This document shows positions 34,756 through 43,023 of a stretch of 64,000 nt of DNA, one piece after another; the first letter of the stretch is position 1, and every line of letters starts with the position of its first letter. The notes under the pieces were generated by a model. It saw only the letters and a list, made by a program, of their open reading frames with translations, was not told the origin of the DNA and searched no databases. The stretch covers positions 21,872-85,871 of the forward strand of contig CAYQTJ010000001.1 in assembly GCA_964420395.1 (NCBI GenBank). Direction: 5' to 3'. Position numbers and translations under genes: made by a program. This DNA is from CAVSZB01 sp964420395 (lineage in GTDB: Bacteria; Krumholzibacteriota; Krumholzibacteriia; LZORAL124-64-63).

Positions 34756-35379
34756 ATGATCATGAAGCAGGCAGGGATGGTCGATCCCGCGAAGCCGGAC
34801 GCAGCCACGCCGGAGGTCGTGGACATGCCACGCGCGGAGGCAGCGGTGCGCGAACTGCTCGCCGCGCTGGGCGAGGACCCCGACCGGCCGGGGCTGCTCG
34901 ACACGCCGCGCCGCGTGGCGCGGATGTACCGGGAGCTGTTCGCCGGCATCCAGGCCGATCCGCGACCGCACCTGCTGCGGACGTTCGACGAGGCGCACGA
35001 GGAGATCGTCCTGGTGCGCGACATCGATTTCTCCTCCCTCTGCGAGCATCACCTGCTGCCGTTCATGGGGCGGGCCCACGTGGCTTACCTGCCGCGCAGC
35101 AAAGTCGTCGGGCTGTCGAAGCTGGCGCGCACCGTGGACCTGTTCGGGCGCCGCCCGCAGGTGCAGGAGCGGATGACCGCGCAGATCGCCGACGCGCTCA
35201 TGGAGCACCTCGAGCCGCACGGCGCGATGGTGGTCCTGGAGGCCGAGCACCTCTGCATGCGGGTGCGCGGCGTGGCCAAGCCGAACGCCGTGACGGTCAC
35301 CTCGGCCGTGCGCGGCGCCTTCAAGGACAGCCCCGCCGCGCGCGCCGAGGCGATGGCGCTGCTCCAGCGGCGGAGCTAG
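34756..35379 (+). CDS. folE: GTP cyclohydrolase I
   Basis: It converts GTP to 7,8-dihydroneopterin triphosphate, the entry to tetrahydrofolate and to 7-deazaguanine (queuosine) synthesis. It has 207 aa from ATG 34756 (GGAGG seven bases upstream). The zinc ligands Cys96, His99 and Cys167 lie in SLCEHHLLPFMGRAHVAYLP and AEHLCMRVRGV; KVVGLSKLAR and QERMTAQIADAL are the other family blocks. Expression is probably controlled by the divergent MerR protein through R1-R4. In several bacteria folE is part of the LitR/CarH light-induced set next to photolyase genes, since pterins serve as photolyase antennae; no photolyase is in this window. The downstream genes at 35518 and 36059 may be co-regulated. 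Confidence 0.96.
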   Translation: MIMKQAGMVDPAKPDAATPEVVDMPRAEAAVRELLAALGEDPDRPGLLDTPRRVARMYRELFAGIQADPRPHLLRTFDEAHEEIVLVRDIDFSSLCEHHLLPFMGRAHVAYLPRSKVVGLSKLARTVDLFGRRPQVQERMTAQIADALMEHLEPHGAMVVLEAEHLCMRVRGVAKPNAVTVTSAVRGAFKDSPAARAEAMALLQRRS

Positions 35380-35517
35380 CGGACGAGGGGCCGCCTCCCC
35401 GCGCGGGCGGCCGACGGGTGGTGGATGGGATGGGAGCGCGGGTCCGGAAGTCGCGGCGGGGTCGGCGCAGCCGGCCTCCGCTCTAAAGAAGCACAACGAT
35501 CCTCCTGGAGGCCTGAC

Positions 35518-36039
35518 ATGATGAAGTTCCAGAAACTGTCGATCGCCGCCCTGACCGTGGCCTGCGCGCTGGGCGGTGTCGATGCGGCTCACGCGGGCGG
35601 CAACGGCGCGAAGCCGAAGGAGGCCGCCGTCGCGGCCGAGACGCAGGACATCGTCGCCACGGCTGTCGCCGCGGGCTCGTTCAAGACGCTGGTGGCCGCG
35701 GCCCAGGCCGCGGGCCTGGTCGATCTGCTCAAGAGCGAGGGGCCGTTCACGGTCTTCGCGCCGACGGACGAGGCGTTCGCGAAGCTGCCCGCCGGCACCG
35801 TCGAGGCGCTCCTGAAGGACAAGGCGAAGCTGAGCACGATCCTCACCTATCACGTGGTTCCGGGCAGGGTGCTGGCCGCGGACGTGGTGAAGCTGAAGGA
35901 GGCGAAGACCGCCGAGGGGCGTTCCGTCGCCATCGATGTGAAGGACGGCGTGAAGGTCGGCGGCGCGACGGTGGTCAAGACCGACATCCTGTGCACGAAC
36001 GGTGTCATTCACGTCATCGACAGCGTACTGCTGCCGTAA
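35518..36039 (+). CDS. Secreted fasciclin-domain protein
   Basis: A 173-aa exported single-FAS1 protein. ATG 35518 follows GGAGG by six bases. The signal peptide (MMKFQKLSIAALTVACALGG-VDAAHA) precedes a mature part whose FAS1 motifs are clear: SFKTLVAAAQAAGL, FTVFAPTDEAFAKLP (the H1 box), LTYHVVPGRV (YH motif) and TNGVIHVIDSVLLP (H2 box). Such proteins mediate adhesion or surface interaction and are common in light- and stress-induced regulons of diverse bacteria. It begins 139 bases after folE; a G-C-rich 7-bp hairpin lies in the gap, so it may have its own transcript. Confidence 0.92.
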   Translation: MMKFQKLSIAALTVACALGGVDAAHAGGNGAKPKEAAVAAETQDIVATAVAAGSFKTLVAAAQAAGLVDLLKSEGPFTVFAPTDEAFAKLPAGTVEALLKDKAKLSTILTYHVVPGRVLAADVVKLKEAKTAEGRSVAIDVKDGVKVGGATVVKTDILCTNGVIHVIDSVLLP

Positions 36040-36058
36040 CGCAAGGAAAGGGACTATC

Positions 36059-36298
36059 ATGAAGACGATGGACATCCTGGTGGCCGTGCTGGTCGTGGTG
36101 GGAGCCCTGAACTGGGGACTCGTGGGCGCCTTCCGTTTCGATCTGGTCGCCACCCTGTTGGGTGACGGCACGATGGCGGCCCGCGCGGTGTACGTGCTGG
36201 TGGGGCTCGCGGGCCTGTTCCAGGCGGCCAGCTGGAAGGCGATCCAGCGGCGCTGGGGCGGTGCGATGACGCCGGTGCCGCTGCGGGCCGCGCGGTAG
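36059..36298 (+). CDS. DUF378 small membrane protein
   Basis: A 79-aa inner-membrane protein with two predicted helices (ILVAVLVVVGALNWGLVGAF and RAVYVLVGLAGLFQAASW) joined by FDLVATLLGDGT. The ALNWGLVG...FDLVA...YVLVGLAGL pattern is the DUF378 signature. The function is unknown. It starts at 36059, 20 bases after the fasciclin gene, with AAGGAAAGG upstream, so the two are probably translated from one message. Confidence 0.9.
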   Translation: MKTMDILVAVLVVVGALNWGLVGAFRFDLVATLLGDGTMAARAVYVLVGLAGLFQAASWKAIQRRWGGAMTPVPLRAAR

Positions 36299-36319
36299 CG
36301 CGACGGCGGCAGGGGCGGA

Positions 36320-36378
36320 CCCCGCGTCGCCGACGCGGGGCGATCACGAGGGCGGCGGCCTCTCCGGAGGCCGCCGCC
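36320..36378 (+). terminator. Tandem hairpins after the DUF378 gene
   Basis: Two perfect stems lie 22 bases after the stop: CCCCGCGTC/GACGCGGGG (36320-36328 with 36332-36340, 3-base loop) and GGCGGCGGCCTC/GAGGCCGCCGCC (36351-36362 with 36367-36378, 4-base loop). No T-run follows, so termination may be Rho-assisted or the hairpins may protect the 3' end. Confidence 0.45.
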
Positions 36379-36458
36379 GCCGGGTGACGGTCGCCTGGTG
36401 AGACCACCTCGTCGGGGTCGGAGGAGATCGGCGGTCTGGGGCACGGCCGAAGCGGGTG

Positions 36459-36534
36459 TTGAACACACGGATCGAAGCCCGGCCAGCCCCGGGTTGCAGC
36501 AGCGGGCCTTTGCGGCTTCGATCCTTGTGTTCAA
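36459..36534. repeat. 21-bp inverted repeat (one mismatch) upstream of the DUF2867-like gene
   Basis: The arms are 36459-36479 (beginning TTGAACACACGGATCG) and 36514-36534, pairing at 20 of 21 positions across a 34-base loop. It ends 61 bases before the next start codon. It is the longest inverted repeat in the window and is AT-richer than its surroundings. It could be a large operator, an RNA hairpin or a residue of a palindromic element. Confidence 0.6.
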
Positions 36535-36595
36535 GGGCCGACTTCTGGCGGCACGTGTGGGCGTCGTGGCGCCGGCCACGGCGAAAGGGGGCGGC

Positions 36596-38089
36596 ATGGC
36601 GAGTCCGACGCTGAGGAACGGGGAGCGCGGCGCCGAGGGTAGCCCGCTGATCCTGCTGACCGGCGCCACGGGGTACGTCGGCGGCAGGTTGCTCGACACC
36701 CTGCAGACGGCCGGCGCGCGGCTGCGCTGCCTGGCGCGCCGGCCCGCGCACCTGGCCGGACGCGCGGCCGCCGGCACGGAGGTCGTCGAGGGCGACGCGC
36801 GCGACGCGTCCGCGCTGCGCCGGGCCCTGGCCGGCGTGCACACCGCCTGCTATCTCGTGCACTCGCTCGGCGAGGGGCGCGACTTCGCCGCGCACGAGAG
36901 AGAGGGGGCCGCCCGTTTCGCCGCCGCCGCGCGGGAGGCGGGGGTGCGCCGCATCGTCTACCTGGGGGGCCTGGGGCGCGGGCCCGGGCTGTCGCCCCAC
37001 CTGGCCAGCCGGCAGGAGGTGGGGCGGGTGCTCGCGGCGGGCGGCGTGCCGGTGGTCGAACTGCGCGCGTCGATCATCATCGGCTCGGGCAGCCTCTCGT
37101 TCGAGATGATCCGCGCGCTCGTGGAGAAACTGCCGTTCATGATCGTGCCGCGCTGGGCCTCGCTCCGGGCGCAGCCGATCGCGATCGAGGACGTCATCGC
37201 CTACCTCCAGGCCGCGCTGACCCGGGCCGATGTCCCGGCCGGCATCTACGAGATCGGCGGTGCCGACCGCGTCACCTACCTCGACATCATGCGGGAGTAC
37301 GCCCGGCAGCGCCGGTTGCGGCGGGTCATGCAGCCGGTGCCGGTCCTGACGCCGCGGCTGTCGGGCCTGTGGCTCGGCCTGGTCACGCCGGTGCAGGCGC
37401 GCGTCGGGCGGCAGCTGGTGCTGAGCCTGACCAACGAGACCGTCGTGACCGACGACGCCGCGCTGCGACGGTTCGCGGTGAGGCCGCGCGGACTGCGGGA
37501 GGCGATCGCGCGGGCGCTCGCCAACGAGGACCGCGAGTTCGCGCTGACGCGCTGGACCGATGCGCTGTCGTCGCATCCCCCGGTCGCCGGCCGGGCAGGG
37601 CGCCGGTTCGGCCACCGCTTCGTCGATTCGCACGTGCGCCGCGTGGGGGCCGCTCCGGCGCGGGCCTTCGCGCCGGTGACCCGGCTCGGCGGGCGGACCG
37701 GCTGGTACTTCGGCGACTGGCTCTGGCGCCTGCGCGGCTGGCTCGACCTCTGCGTGGGGGGGCCGGGCCTGCGGCGCGGCCGGCGCGATCCGGTCGACCT
37801 GCGGGTCGGCGACAGCCTCGACTTCTGGCGGGTGGAGGCGGTCGAGCCGGGCCACCTCCTGCGGCTCGCGGCCGAGATGCGCCTGCCGGGCCGGGCCTGG
37901 CTGCAGTTCGAGGTGGTGCCCGACGGCGCCGGCTCGCTGATCCGCCAGACCGCCCTGTTCGACCCGCTCGGCCTGGGCGGTCTGCTCTACTGGTACGCCC
38001 TCTATCCGCTGCACGCGGTCATGTTCCGCGGCATGCTGCGGGGGCTGGCGGCGGCCATCGCGCCGGAGCCTGCGCCGCCGCACGCCTGA
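36596..38089 (+). CDS. NAD(P)-binding SDR-like protein with C-terminal DUF2867 domain
   Basis: A 497-aa oxidoreductase-like protein. The start at 36596 has GAAAGGGGG upstream. Residues 18-300 form an atypical short-chain dehydrogenase (LLTGATGYVGGRLLDTLQ nucleotide-binding loop, NmrA-like core, ELRASIIIGSGSLSFEMIRA). Residues about 345-490 match DUF2867 (GWYFGDWLWRLRGWLDLCVG, RVGDSLDFWRVEAVEPG, LFDPLGLGGLLYWYALYPLH). This fused form is common and often sits in LitR/CarH light-responsive gene sets with folE and photolyase; that link here is positional. Substrate unknown. Confidence 0.88.
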   Translation: MASPTLRNGERGAEGSPLILLTGATGYVGGRLLDTLQTAGARLRCLARRPAHLAGRAAAGTEVVEGDARDASALRRALAGVHTACYLVHSLGEGRDFAAHEREGAARFAAAAREAGVRRIVYLGGLGRGPGLSPHLASRQEVGRVLAAGGVPVVELRASIIIGSGSLSFEMIRALVEKLPFMIVPRWASLRAQPIAIEDVIAYLQAALTRADVPAGIYEIGGADRVTYLDIMREYARQRRLRRVMQPVPVLTPRLSGLWLGLVTPVQARVGRQLVLSLTNETVVTDDAALRRFAVRPRGLREAIARALANEDREFALTRWTDALSSHPPVAGRAGRRFGHRFVDSHVRRVGAAPARAFAPVTRLGGRTGWYFGDWLWRLRGWLDLCVGGPGLRRGRRDPVDLRVGDSLDFWRVEAVEPGHLLRLAAEMRLPGRAWLQFEVVPDGAGSLIRQTALFDPLGLGGLLYWYALYPLHAVMFRGMLRGLAAAIAPEPAPPHA

Positions 38090-38112
38090 AGAACCCGTCT
38101 GGCAATGGTCGA

Positions 38113-39477
38113 TCAGCCGCCGCGCGCGGCCCGGCCCATGGACCAATGGCCCGACTCGAACCACACGGCGCGCGGCAGCCATTCGCGCTGCAGCCAATCC
38201 TGACGCGGGAAGCCCCTGAGCGCGGTGACGGAGTCAGGCCAGGTCTGCGCCACGGATATCACGCGATCCGAAGGTTGCACGCGCAGGGGATGCAGGTTCA
38301 TGTCCATGGTGACGATCGCGCCCAGGCCATCGACTCCGACGCTGACCGCGATTCGGGTGGCGCCATCCGATTCCCTGAAGACCATCAGGTCGGTGGCCTC
38401 GATGCGCCTGCGTTGGAGCAGGGTCATGTACGGCTCGCCGAATTGCGGCAGGACCAGGCGGAAGCGGGCCGAGTCGGGAATCGCGGGATTGCCGCCGGCC
38501 AGGGAGTCCTGCGCCACGCCCCGCAGGCAAACATCGTCGAGCAGAATGACCGTCGCGCCCTGGTAGCATGGCTCGTTGTTCGTGCCGGCTGCCAGCAGTT
38601 CCTCCCTGCCATCCCCATCGACGTCCTCGCCGAGCAGATCGTAAAGGTGCCCCTTGGTGTCGTACTGCCCGAGCCGGTGCCCGTCTCGCTCCACCATCAC
38701 GAGGCTGGATGGGCAGAAGCGACCGTGAATGAACAGCAGCGCGAGTTCCGGTGTTCTGTCGCCGTCGATGTCCGTCGCCTCGTTGCGGAAGGCAGTGAAA
38801 CCGCCGCCGGAATCGAGCAGGTCGGGGCCGTAGGCGGCTCGGATGCGGTCCTGCGCAGGCGAGATCTCCCAAATCATCCTTCCTGACCGCTCCTCCAGCA
38901 GCAGTGTGCGGCCGCCGTCCGAGCCGTCGCCGCGCAGTCCGACCAGGATGGTGCCGTCATGCCACGGGCTCTCGTCCAGATACTCGATCGTGGCCTTCGC
39001 CGAGAAGCGCCAGACGACCTCGCCGCGTGCATCGTGCGCCACAAGGCCGCCGTTGCCCCGCTCCACCCGGACGCCGCCGGGCCGTGGGCGCAGGGCAAAT
39101 GCCGCCGCCGCGACCAGCAGCAGGAGCACGAGGGCCGCGATCGCGGCCAAACGTCGGCGGGGGTGGGGGCTGGAACCGTTGTCGGTGGCGGCGGGGGGAA
39201 GAACCGGGATCGGCAGTGCGTCGTCCGGCTGCCCCGGCTCCCCCAGCAACTCCGCCAGCGGGATGTCGAGCGCCTTCGCGATGCAGAGCAGGGTCTTCTC
39301 GAGAACGCGATCGCGCTTGCCGGCCTCGATGGCCTCGACGGTCTTCCGGCTGATGCCGGCCTCATTCGCCAGGTCCGTGGCCGTCATCGCCCGGTTCCGG
39401 CGCAAGAGCGGGAGCCGGCCGGGCAGTTCGGCCCGCCTGATGTCGATGTTGCGATCGCGCTTCTTGGCAGATGTCAT
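38113..39477 (-). CDS. Membrane-anchored HTH (XRE/Cro) protein with extracytoplasmic FG-GAP-like domain
   Basis: A 454-aa protein with three parts. Residues about 20-80 form an XRE helix-turn-helix (LLRRNRAMTATDLANEAGIS, RKTVEAIEAGKR). A basic patch and one transmembrane helix follow (RRRLAAIAALVLLLLVAAAAF, about 108-127). Residues 135-454 contain DIDGDRTPEL and DVDGDGREEL, Ca-binding-like loops of FG-GAP/propeller repeats, and repeated Trp-rich blades. So DNA binding inside would be coupled to a sensor outside, as in ToxR-like one-component regulators. No ribosome site is obvious; a 7-bp GGCGCCG hairpin sits just upstream of the start. Codon use looks less GC-biased than in neighbours. Confidence 0.75.
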   Translation of the reverse strand: MTSAKKRDRNIDIRRAELPGRLPLLRRNRAMTATDLANEAGISRKTVEAIEAGKRDRVLEKTLLCIAKALDIPLAELLGEPGQPDDALPIPVLPPAATDNGSSPHPRRRLAAIAALVLLLLVAAAAFALRPRPGGVRVERGNGGLVAHDARGEVVWRFSAKATIEYLDESPWHDGTILVGLRGDGSDGGRTLLLEERSGRMIWEISPAQDRIRAAYGPDLLDSGGGFTAFRNEATDIDGDRTPELALLFIHGRFCPSSLVMVERDGHRLGQYDTKGHLYDLLGEDVDGDGREELLAAGTNNEPCYQGATVILLDDVCLRGVAQDSLAGGNPAIPDSARFRLVLPQFGEPYMTLLQRRRIEATDLMVFRESDGATRIAVSVGVDGLGAIVTMDMNLHPLRVQPSDRVISVAQTWPDSVTALRGFPRQDWLQREWLPRAVWFESGHWSMGRAARGG

Positions 39478-40024
39478 GACGGCGCCGGAATCGGCGCCTC
39501 GCTGTCGGCGAGCGGATCCGGTGACAACAGCATATCACGACTGCTGGGCGATGTATCAGCAATGAAATAATGGAGTGGATCGCTGTCTTGTTTGTCCCGT
39601 CCTCCGACGGTTTCTCATGCGGTCGGTGAGGCCCGCGAGACCCGGTCGTTTCCCGCCGTTTCCCCCGGTTTCCCACCGCTTCGCTGGACCGCCTCTTGGA
39701 TCGCGGCCCATGCTTGAGCGCGTTGGGTGATCGGGCAGGGGCCGTCTGGTCCATGCCTGACCGGGCCGATTTCGGGGGACGACGCGCCGGGGAATCGCCT
39801 CCGGAAGTTGTCCTCCGCGCTGGGGCGTTCCTTGGGCGAGGGGGCGCCCCGGCGGAATCGGCGGGCCCGAGGTGCGGGACCTCGGGCTCGCGGAGCACCG
39901 GTCAGGGGCGCCTCAAGGGCGGCAGGAGCCCGAATCCAGTTTGGCGGACACCGCCCCATCGCGACCGATCTGTCAGCGATATGCGCGGGTCCGTTCTGCA
40001 AGACACGGAAAGGGGAAGTGACTC
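39478..40024. other. 547-base gap without a recognisable gene
   Basis: The first 120 bases are AT-rich (CATATCACG, AATGAAATAATGG) and hold the likely promoter region of the membrane HTH gene, with a 7-bp hairpin at 39481-39498. At about 39645-39685 the word GTTTCCC occurs three times in 35 bases. A minus-strand open frame through the middle reads ARSPNALKHGPRSKRR, reminiscent of short KHG-type segments in mobile-element proteins, but it has no start signal and continues into the HTH gene; at most it is a relic. AAAGGGGA near 40009 is the ribosome site of the next gene. Confidence 0.5.
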
Positions 40025-40687
40025 ATGAGAATGCAGAAAACGATCCGGGTGGGCCATCTGGTCGCATCGCTGGTTCTGGCGGTCGCCATTCCCGCGGTCG
40101 CCTTCGCCGACTACCCTCTGGTGTTCGACAGCGCACACTTCGAGGGTGTCGAGTATTGCCAGAACGAGCTTCAGGGGCCGTGGTTGCCGATCTTCTCCGG
40201 TGGGACGGCAACCTTCGCAACCAGTGACGAATGCTGGGGCATGGCTCGCACCCGCTTCGAGATCGGCCGGGACATGGGTGTGGAACTGGAGGTGACGCCT
40301 CACCTTTCGTCGGGCGGCACCCACACCGATGACGCCCACATCGGTTTCGGTGACGGCTACACGCATTATCAGGGGCAGTTCGTCGGCATCTCGCTGACGG
40401 GGGGCATCGTTTACCTGGGAACGTCCGCCGACCTCTACCAGCAGCAGATCGGCACCTACACGCCGCATGCCACGATGATCGTGACCCTGTTCGTCGGCGC
40501 GGATGGGCTGCTGACCGTCAGTGGCGAGGGCCTGAGCGGCAGCCTCGACGCCAGTGGGATCCTCCCCGATCGGTTCCGTTTCATGCTGGATGTGGCCGAC
40601 AGCGTGGATGGCATCACGTACGGCGAGCGTGCCGTCGTGCCCACGCAGTCGGAGAGTTGGGGCACGGTGAAGGCCAGCTATCGATAG
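40025..40687 (+). CDS. Secreted protein of unknown function
   Basis: A 220-aa exported protein. ATG 40025 is preceded by AAAGGGGAA and opens a signal peptide with a cleavage-like AVAFA-DYP near residue 29. The mature part is about 190 residues, Gly/Thr-rich and beta-strand-like, with two Cys (EYCQN and DECWG) that could form a disulfide. The pattern GGTATFATSDECWGMARTRF and HIGFGDGYTHYQGQF-VGISL suggests a jelly-roll/lectin-like sandwich, but no family was recognised. Its base composition is lower in GC than neighbouring genes, as in the divergent HTH gene, which hints that the pair was acquired together; the HTH protein could be its regulator. Confidence 0.75.
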   Translation: MRMQKTIRVGHLVASLVLAVAIPAVAFADYPLVFDSAHFEGVEYCQNELQGPWLPIFSGGTATFATSDECWGMARTRFEIGRDMGVELEVTPHLSSGGTHTDDAHIGFGDGYTHYQGQFVGISLTGGIVYLGTSADLYQQQIGTYTPHATMIVTLFVGADGLLTVSGEGLSGSLDASGILPDRFRFMLDVADSVDGITYGERAVVPTQSESWGTVKASYR

Positions 40688-40704
40688 AACCGCTGCGAAC
40701 GGCA

Positions 40705-40734
40705 CGGGGCCACCTCCCTGGCGAGGTGGCCCCG
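40705..40734 (+). terminator. Hairpin terminator after the secreted-protein gene
   Basis: A perfect 12-bp stem (CGGGGCCACCTC at 40705-40716 with its complement at 40723-40734) and a 6-base loop, 18 bases after the stop. The tail GATGCTTCGG is not T-rich. A weak -10-like TAATCT near 40888 may start the next operon. Confidence 0.55.
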
Positions 40735-40952
40735 ATGCTTCGGCACATCGTGAGCGCGCAGATCCACGCTTCGGAGGCCCGCTGAGTTTGCAACTCCAAG
40801 TGCAACGGTGAATTGACCAAGCGGCGCCAGTCATGCGATCGTGAAGCGCCTCGTCCGGCGGTCCCCTCGCCAGTCCCCGGCGTGCTAATCTGGCCGGCGT
40901 GCGACGGCGGCGTCGGCGCGCCGCGACGGCGTCGTTGCCCGGAAGGAGCCCG

Positions 40953-41918
40953 ATGAGCACCCGCTGGACCGGAAACCGCGTCTGCGCGCTGTTCGGCATC
41001 GAGCATCCGATCGTCCAGGCCGGCATGGTCTACAATTCCGGGGCGCGGCTGGCGGCGGCGGCCGCGGAGGCCGGCTGCCTCGGGCTGCTCGGGGCCGGGT
41101 CGATGCGACCCGAGCTGCTGCGCGAGCAGATCCGCGCGACGCGCGCGCTCACCGCCCGCCCCTTCGGCGTGAACCTGCCGCTGTTCCACGCGCACGCGGC
41201 GGCCTGCCTCGACGTGGCGCTGGCGGAAGGGGTGCGGATCTTCGTCACCTCGGCCGGGTCGCCGAAGCGGATCGTGGGCCGGCTCAAGGGCGAGGGGTGC
41301 CTCTGCGCGCACGTGGTGGCGCATCCCGACCTGGCGCGCAAGTGCGAGGAGGCGGGGTGCGACGCGGTGGTGTGCGAGGGGTTCGAGGCGGGGGGGCACA
41401 ACGGGCGCGACGAGCTGACGACGATGGTGCTCGTGCCGCAGTGCGCCGGCGCGGTGGGGATCCCGGTGATCGCGGCGGGCGGCATCGCCACGGGCGCGCA
41501 GCTGGCGGCGGCGCTGGCGCTCGGGGCGGAGGGGGCGCAGGTCGGGTCGCGGTTCGCGATCACGGAGGAGTCGTCGGGGCATCCGGACTGGAAGCGGGCC
41601 GTGGTGGCGGCCGGGCCGGCCGACACGCAGCTCTGCCTCAAGCCGCTGATCCCGGTGCGGCTGCTGCGCAACCGCTTCCGCGACGAGATCGTGCGGCTCG
41701 AGGCGGCCGGCGCGCCGCGGGAGGCGCTGGCGGAGCTGCTGGGCGAGGGGCGGGCCCGCCGCGGGATGCTCGAAGGGGACCTCGAGGATGGCGAGTTGGA
41801 GGTCGGCCAGGTGGCCGGCCTGATCGACGACGTGCCGACCGTGGCGGAGGTCGTGGCGCGGCTGCTCGCCGGCTACGACGCCGCCGTGGCGCGGCTGGCC
41901 CCGCCGGGGGGCTCCTGA
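40953..41918 (+). CDS. Nitronate monooxygenase/FabK-like flavoprotein
   Basis: A 321-aa FMN-dependent TIM-barrel enzyme. ATG 40953 is preceded by GGAAGGAG. The family opening FGIEHPIVQAGMVYNSGARL positions FMN; VVCEGFEAGGHNGRDEL is the conserved flavin/active-site block (GGHxG), and PVIAAGGIATGAQLAAALAL with GAQVGSRFAITEES completes the phosphate-binding region. Members either oxidise alkyl nitronates or reduce enoyl-ACP; this one cannot be split by eye. It is followed by queG after 10 bases, with a G-rich ribosome site. Confidence 0.88.
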   Translation: MSTRWTGNRVCALFGIEHPIVQAGMVYNSGARLAAAAAEAGCLGLLGAGSMRPELLREQIRATRALTARPFGVNLPLFHAHAAACLDVALAEGVRIFVTSAGSPKRIVGRLKGEGCLCAHVVAHPDLARKCEEAGCDAVVCEGFEAGGHNGRDELTTMVLVPQCAGAVGIPVIAAGGIATGAQLAAALALGAEGAQVGSRFAITEESSGHPDWKRAVVAAGPADTQLCLKPLIPVRLLRNRFRDEIVRLEAAGAPREALAELLGEGRARRGMLEGDLEDGELEVGQVAGLIDDVPTVAEVVARLLAGYDAAVARLAPPGGS

Positions 41919-41928
41919 GGGGGAATCC

Positions 41929-43023
41929 ATGCCGGAACCGCGCGTCACGGCGGGGCGCCTGGCCGGGCTGCTGGGCGAGCTCTGCCCGCCGCGCGGGATC
42001 GCGCTGGCCGGCGCGGTGGCGCTGCCCTGCCCGCTGCCGCACGCCGCCGCGTTCCGCGCCTGGCTGGCCGCCGGCCGGCACGCCGGCCTCCCGTACCTCG
42101 CCCGCGATCCCGCCGCGCGCCTCGACCCGGCCGTGCAGCGCCCCTGGGCGCGGGCCGTGCTGGTCTTCGCGCAGCGCTACGCGGCCGGCTGGTCGCCCGA
42201 CGACCGCTCGCCGTGGGACGGCGCCGCGCCGGGTCGCCCCTGGACCGACGGCGTGGCCCGCTACGCGCGCGGCCTCGACTACCACGACCTGCTGCTCGCC
42301 GACGTGAAGGGGGTGGTCGACGGCCTGCGCGGGCGGCTCGGCCCGTTCCGCGCGCACTGTGCGGTCGACACCGGTCCCTACCTGGAGCGGGAGTACGGCT
42401 GGCTCGCCGGACTCGGCTTCTTCGGCCGGAACAGCTGCCTGATCCACGAGCGACTCGGGTCGGGGCTGTTCCTCGGCGTGGCCGTGGTCGGGCTGGCGGT
42501 GGACGGCCTGCCGGCGGCCGGGGAGCCGGCGGCGGCGCCGCTCTGGGGCGAGGCGCCGCGCGCGGCCGCCGGGGCGGAGCCTCGCGCCGCCGGGCCGGGG
42601 CCGGCCTCGCGCTGCGGCTCCTGCCGGCTCTGCCAGGAGGCCTGCCCCACCGGTGCCCTCGACGCGCCGTTCGCGCTCGACGCCAACCGCTGCATCTCCA
42701 CATGGACCATCGAATGGCGCGGGCGCGCGCCGGCCGGCGAGGAGCCGCGCCAGGGGGGACGGCTGTTCGGGTGCGACATCTGCCAGGCGGTCTGCCCCTG
42801 GAACCGTCGGGCCGCTCGCGCCGGCGGGGCGGTCCGCCCGGAGTACGGGGTCGACCCGGCGCACGCCGGCGTGAGCCTGGCCGATCTGCTCGGGATCGGC
42901 CCGGAGGAGTTCCGCCGCCGCTTCCGCCGTTCGCCGCTCTGGCGCGCGCACCCTGACGGCCTGCGGCGCAACGCCGCCACCGTCGCGTCCCACGGCCAAC
43001 GGCCGTCGGAGGAGTCGCCATGA
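41929..43023 (+). CDS. queG: Epoxyqueuosine reductase QueG
   Basis: It catalyses the last step of queuosine synthesis, cobalamin-dependent reduction of epoxyqueuosine to queuosine in tRNA (Asp, Asn, His, Tyr). It has 364 aa. The N-terminal cobalamin-binding region includes GFFGRNSCLIHERLGSGLFL and DTGPYLEREYGWLAG; the two [4Fe-4S] ferredoxin motifs are CGSCRLCQEACPTGAL and CDICQAVCPWN, and RCISTWTIE is the family block between them. The C-terminal HEAT-like domain of longer QueG forms is short here. It overlaps the next gene (ATGA). QueF, the step two enzymes earlier, is 1.8 kb away on the other strand. Confidence 0.95.
   Translation: MPEPRVTAGRLAGLLGELCPPRGIALAGAVALPCPLPHAAAFRAWLAAGRHAGLPYLARDPAARLDPAVQRPWARAVLVFAQRYAAGWSPDDRSPWDGAAPGRPWTDGVARYARGLDYHDLLLADVKGVVDGLRGRLGPFRAHCAVDTGPYLEREYGWLAGLGFFGRNSCLIHERLGSGLFLGVAVVGLAVDGLPAAGEPAAAPLWGEAPRAAAGAEPRAAGPGPASRCGSCRLCQEACPTGALDAPFALDANRCISTWTIEWRGRAPAGEEPRQGGRLFGCDICQAVCPWNRRAARAGGAVRPEYGVDPAHAGVSLADLLGIGPEEFRRRFRRSPLWRAHPDGLRRNAATVASHGQRPSEESP

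Noticed and set aside
36459..36534. Considered as a tRNA or Rho-independent terminator
   Set aside because: No cloverleaf, no T-loop consensus and no T-run after the stem.
39645..39685. Three GTTTCCC words, considered as a CRISPR-like or iteron array
   Set aside because: Spacing is irregular, units are only 7 bases and there are no spacers or replication genes.
39362..39898. Minus-strand frame with ARSPNALKHGPRSKRR, recalling KHG-type segments of mobile-element proteins
   Set aside because: No ribosome site or further homology, and it reads into the HTH gene out of frame; at best a relic.
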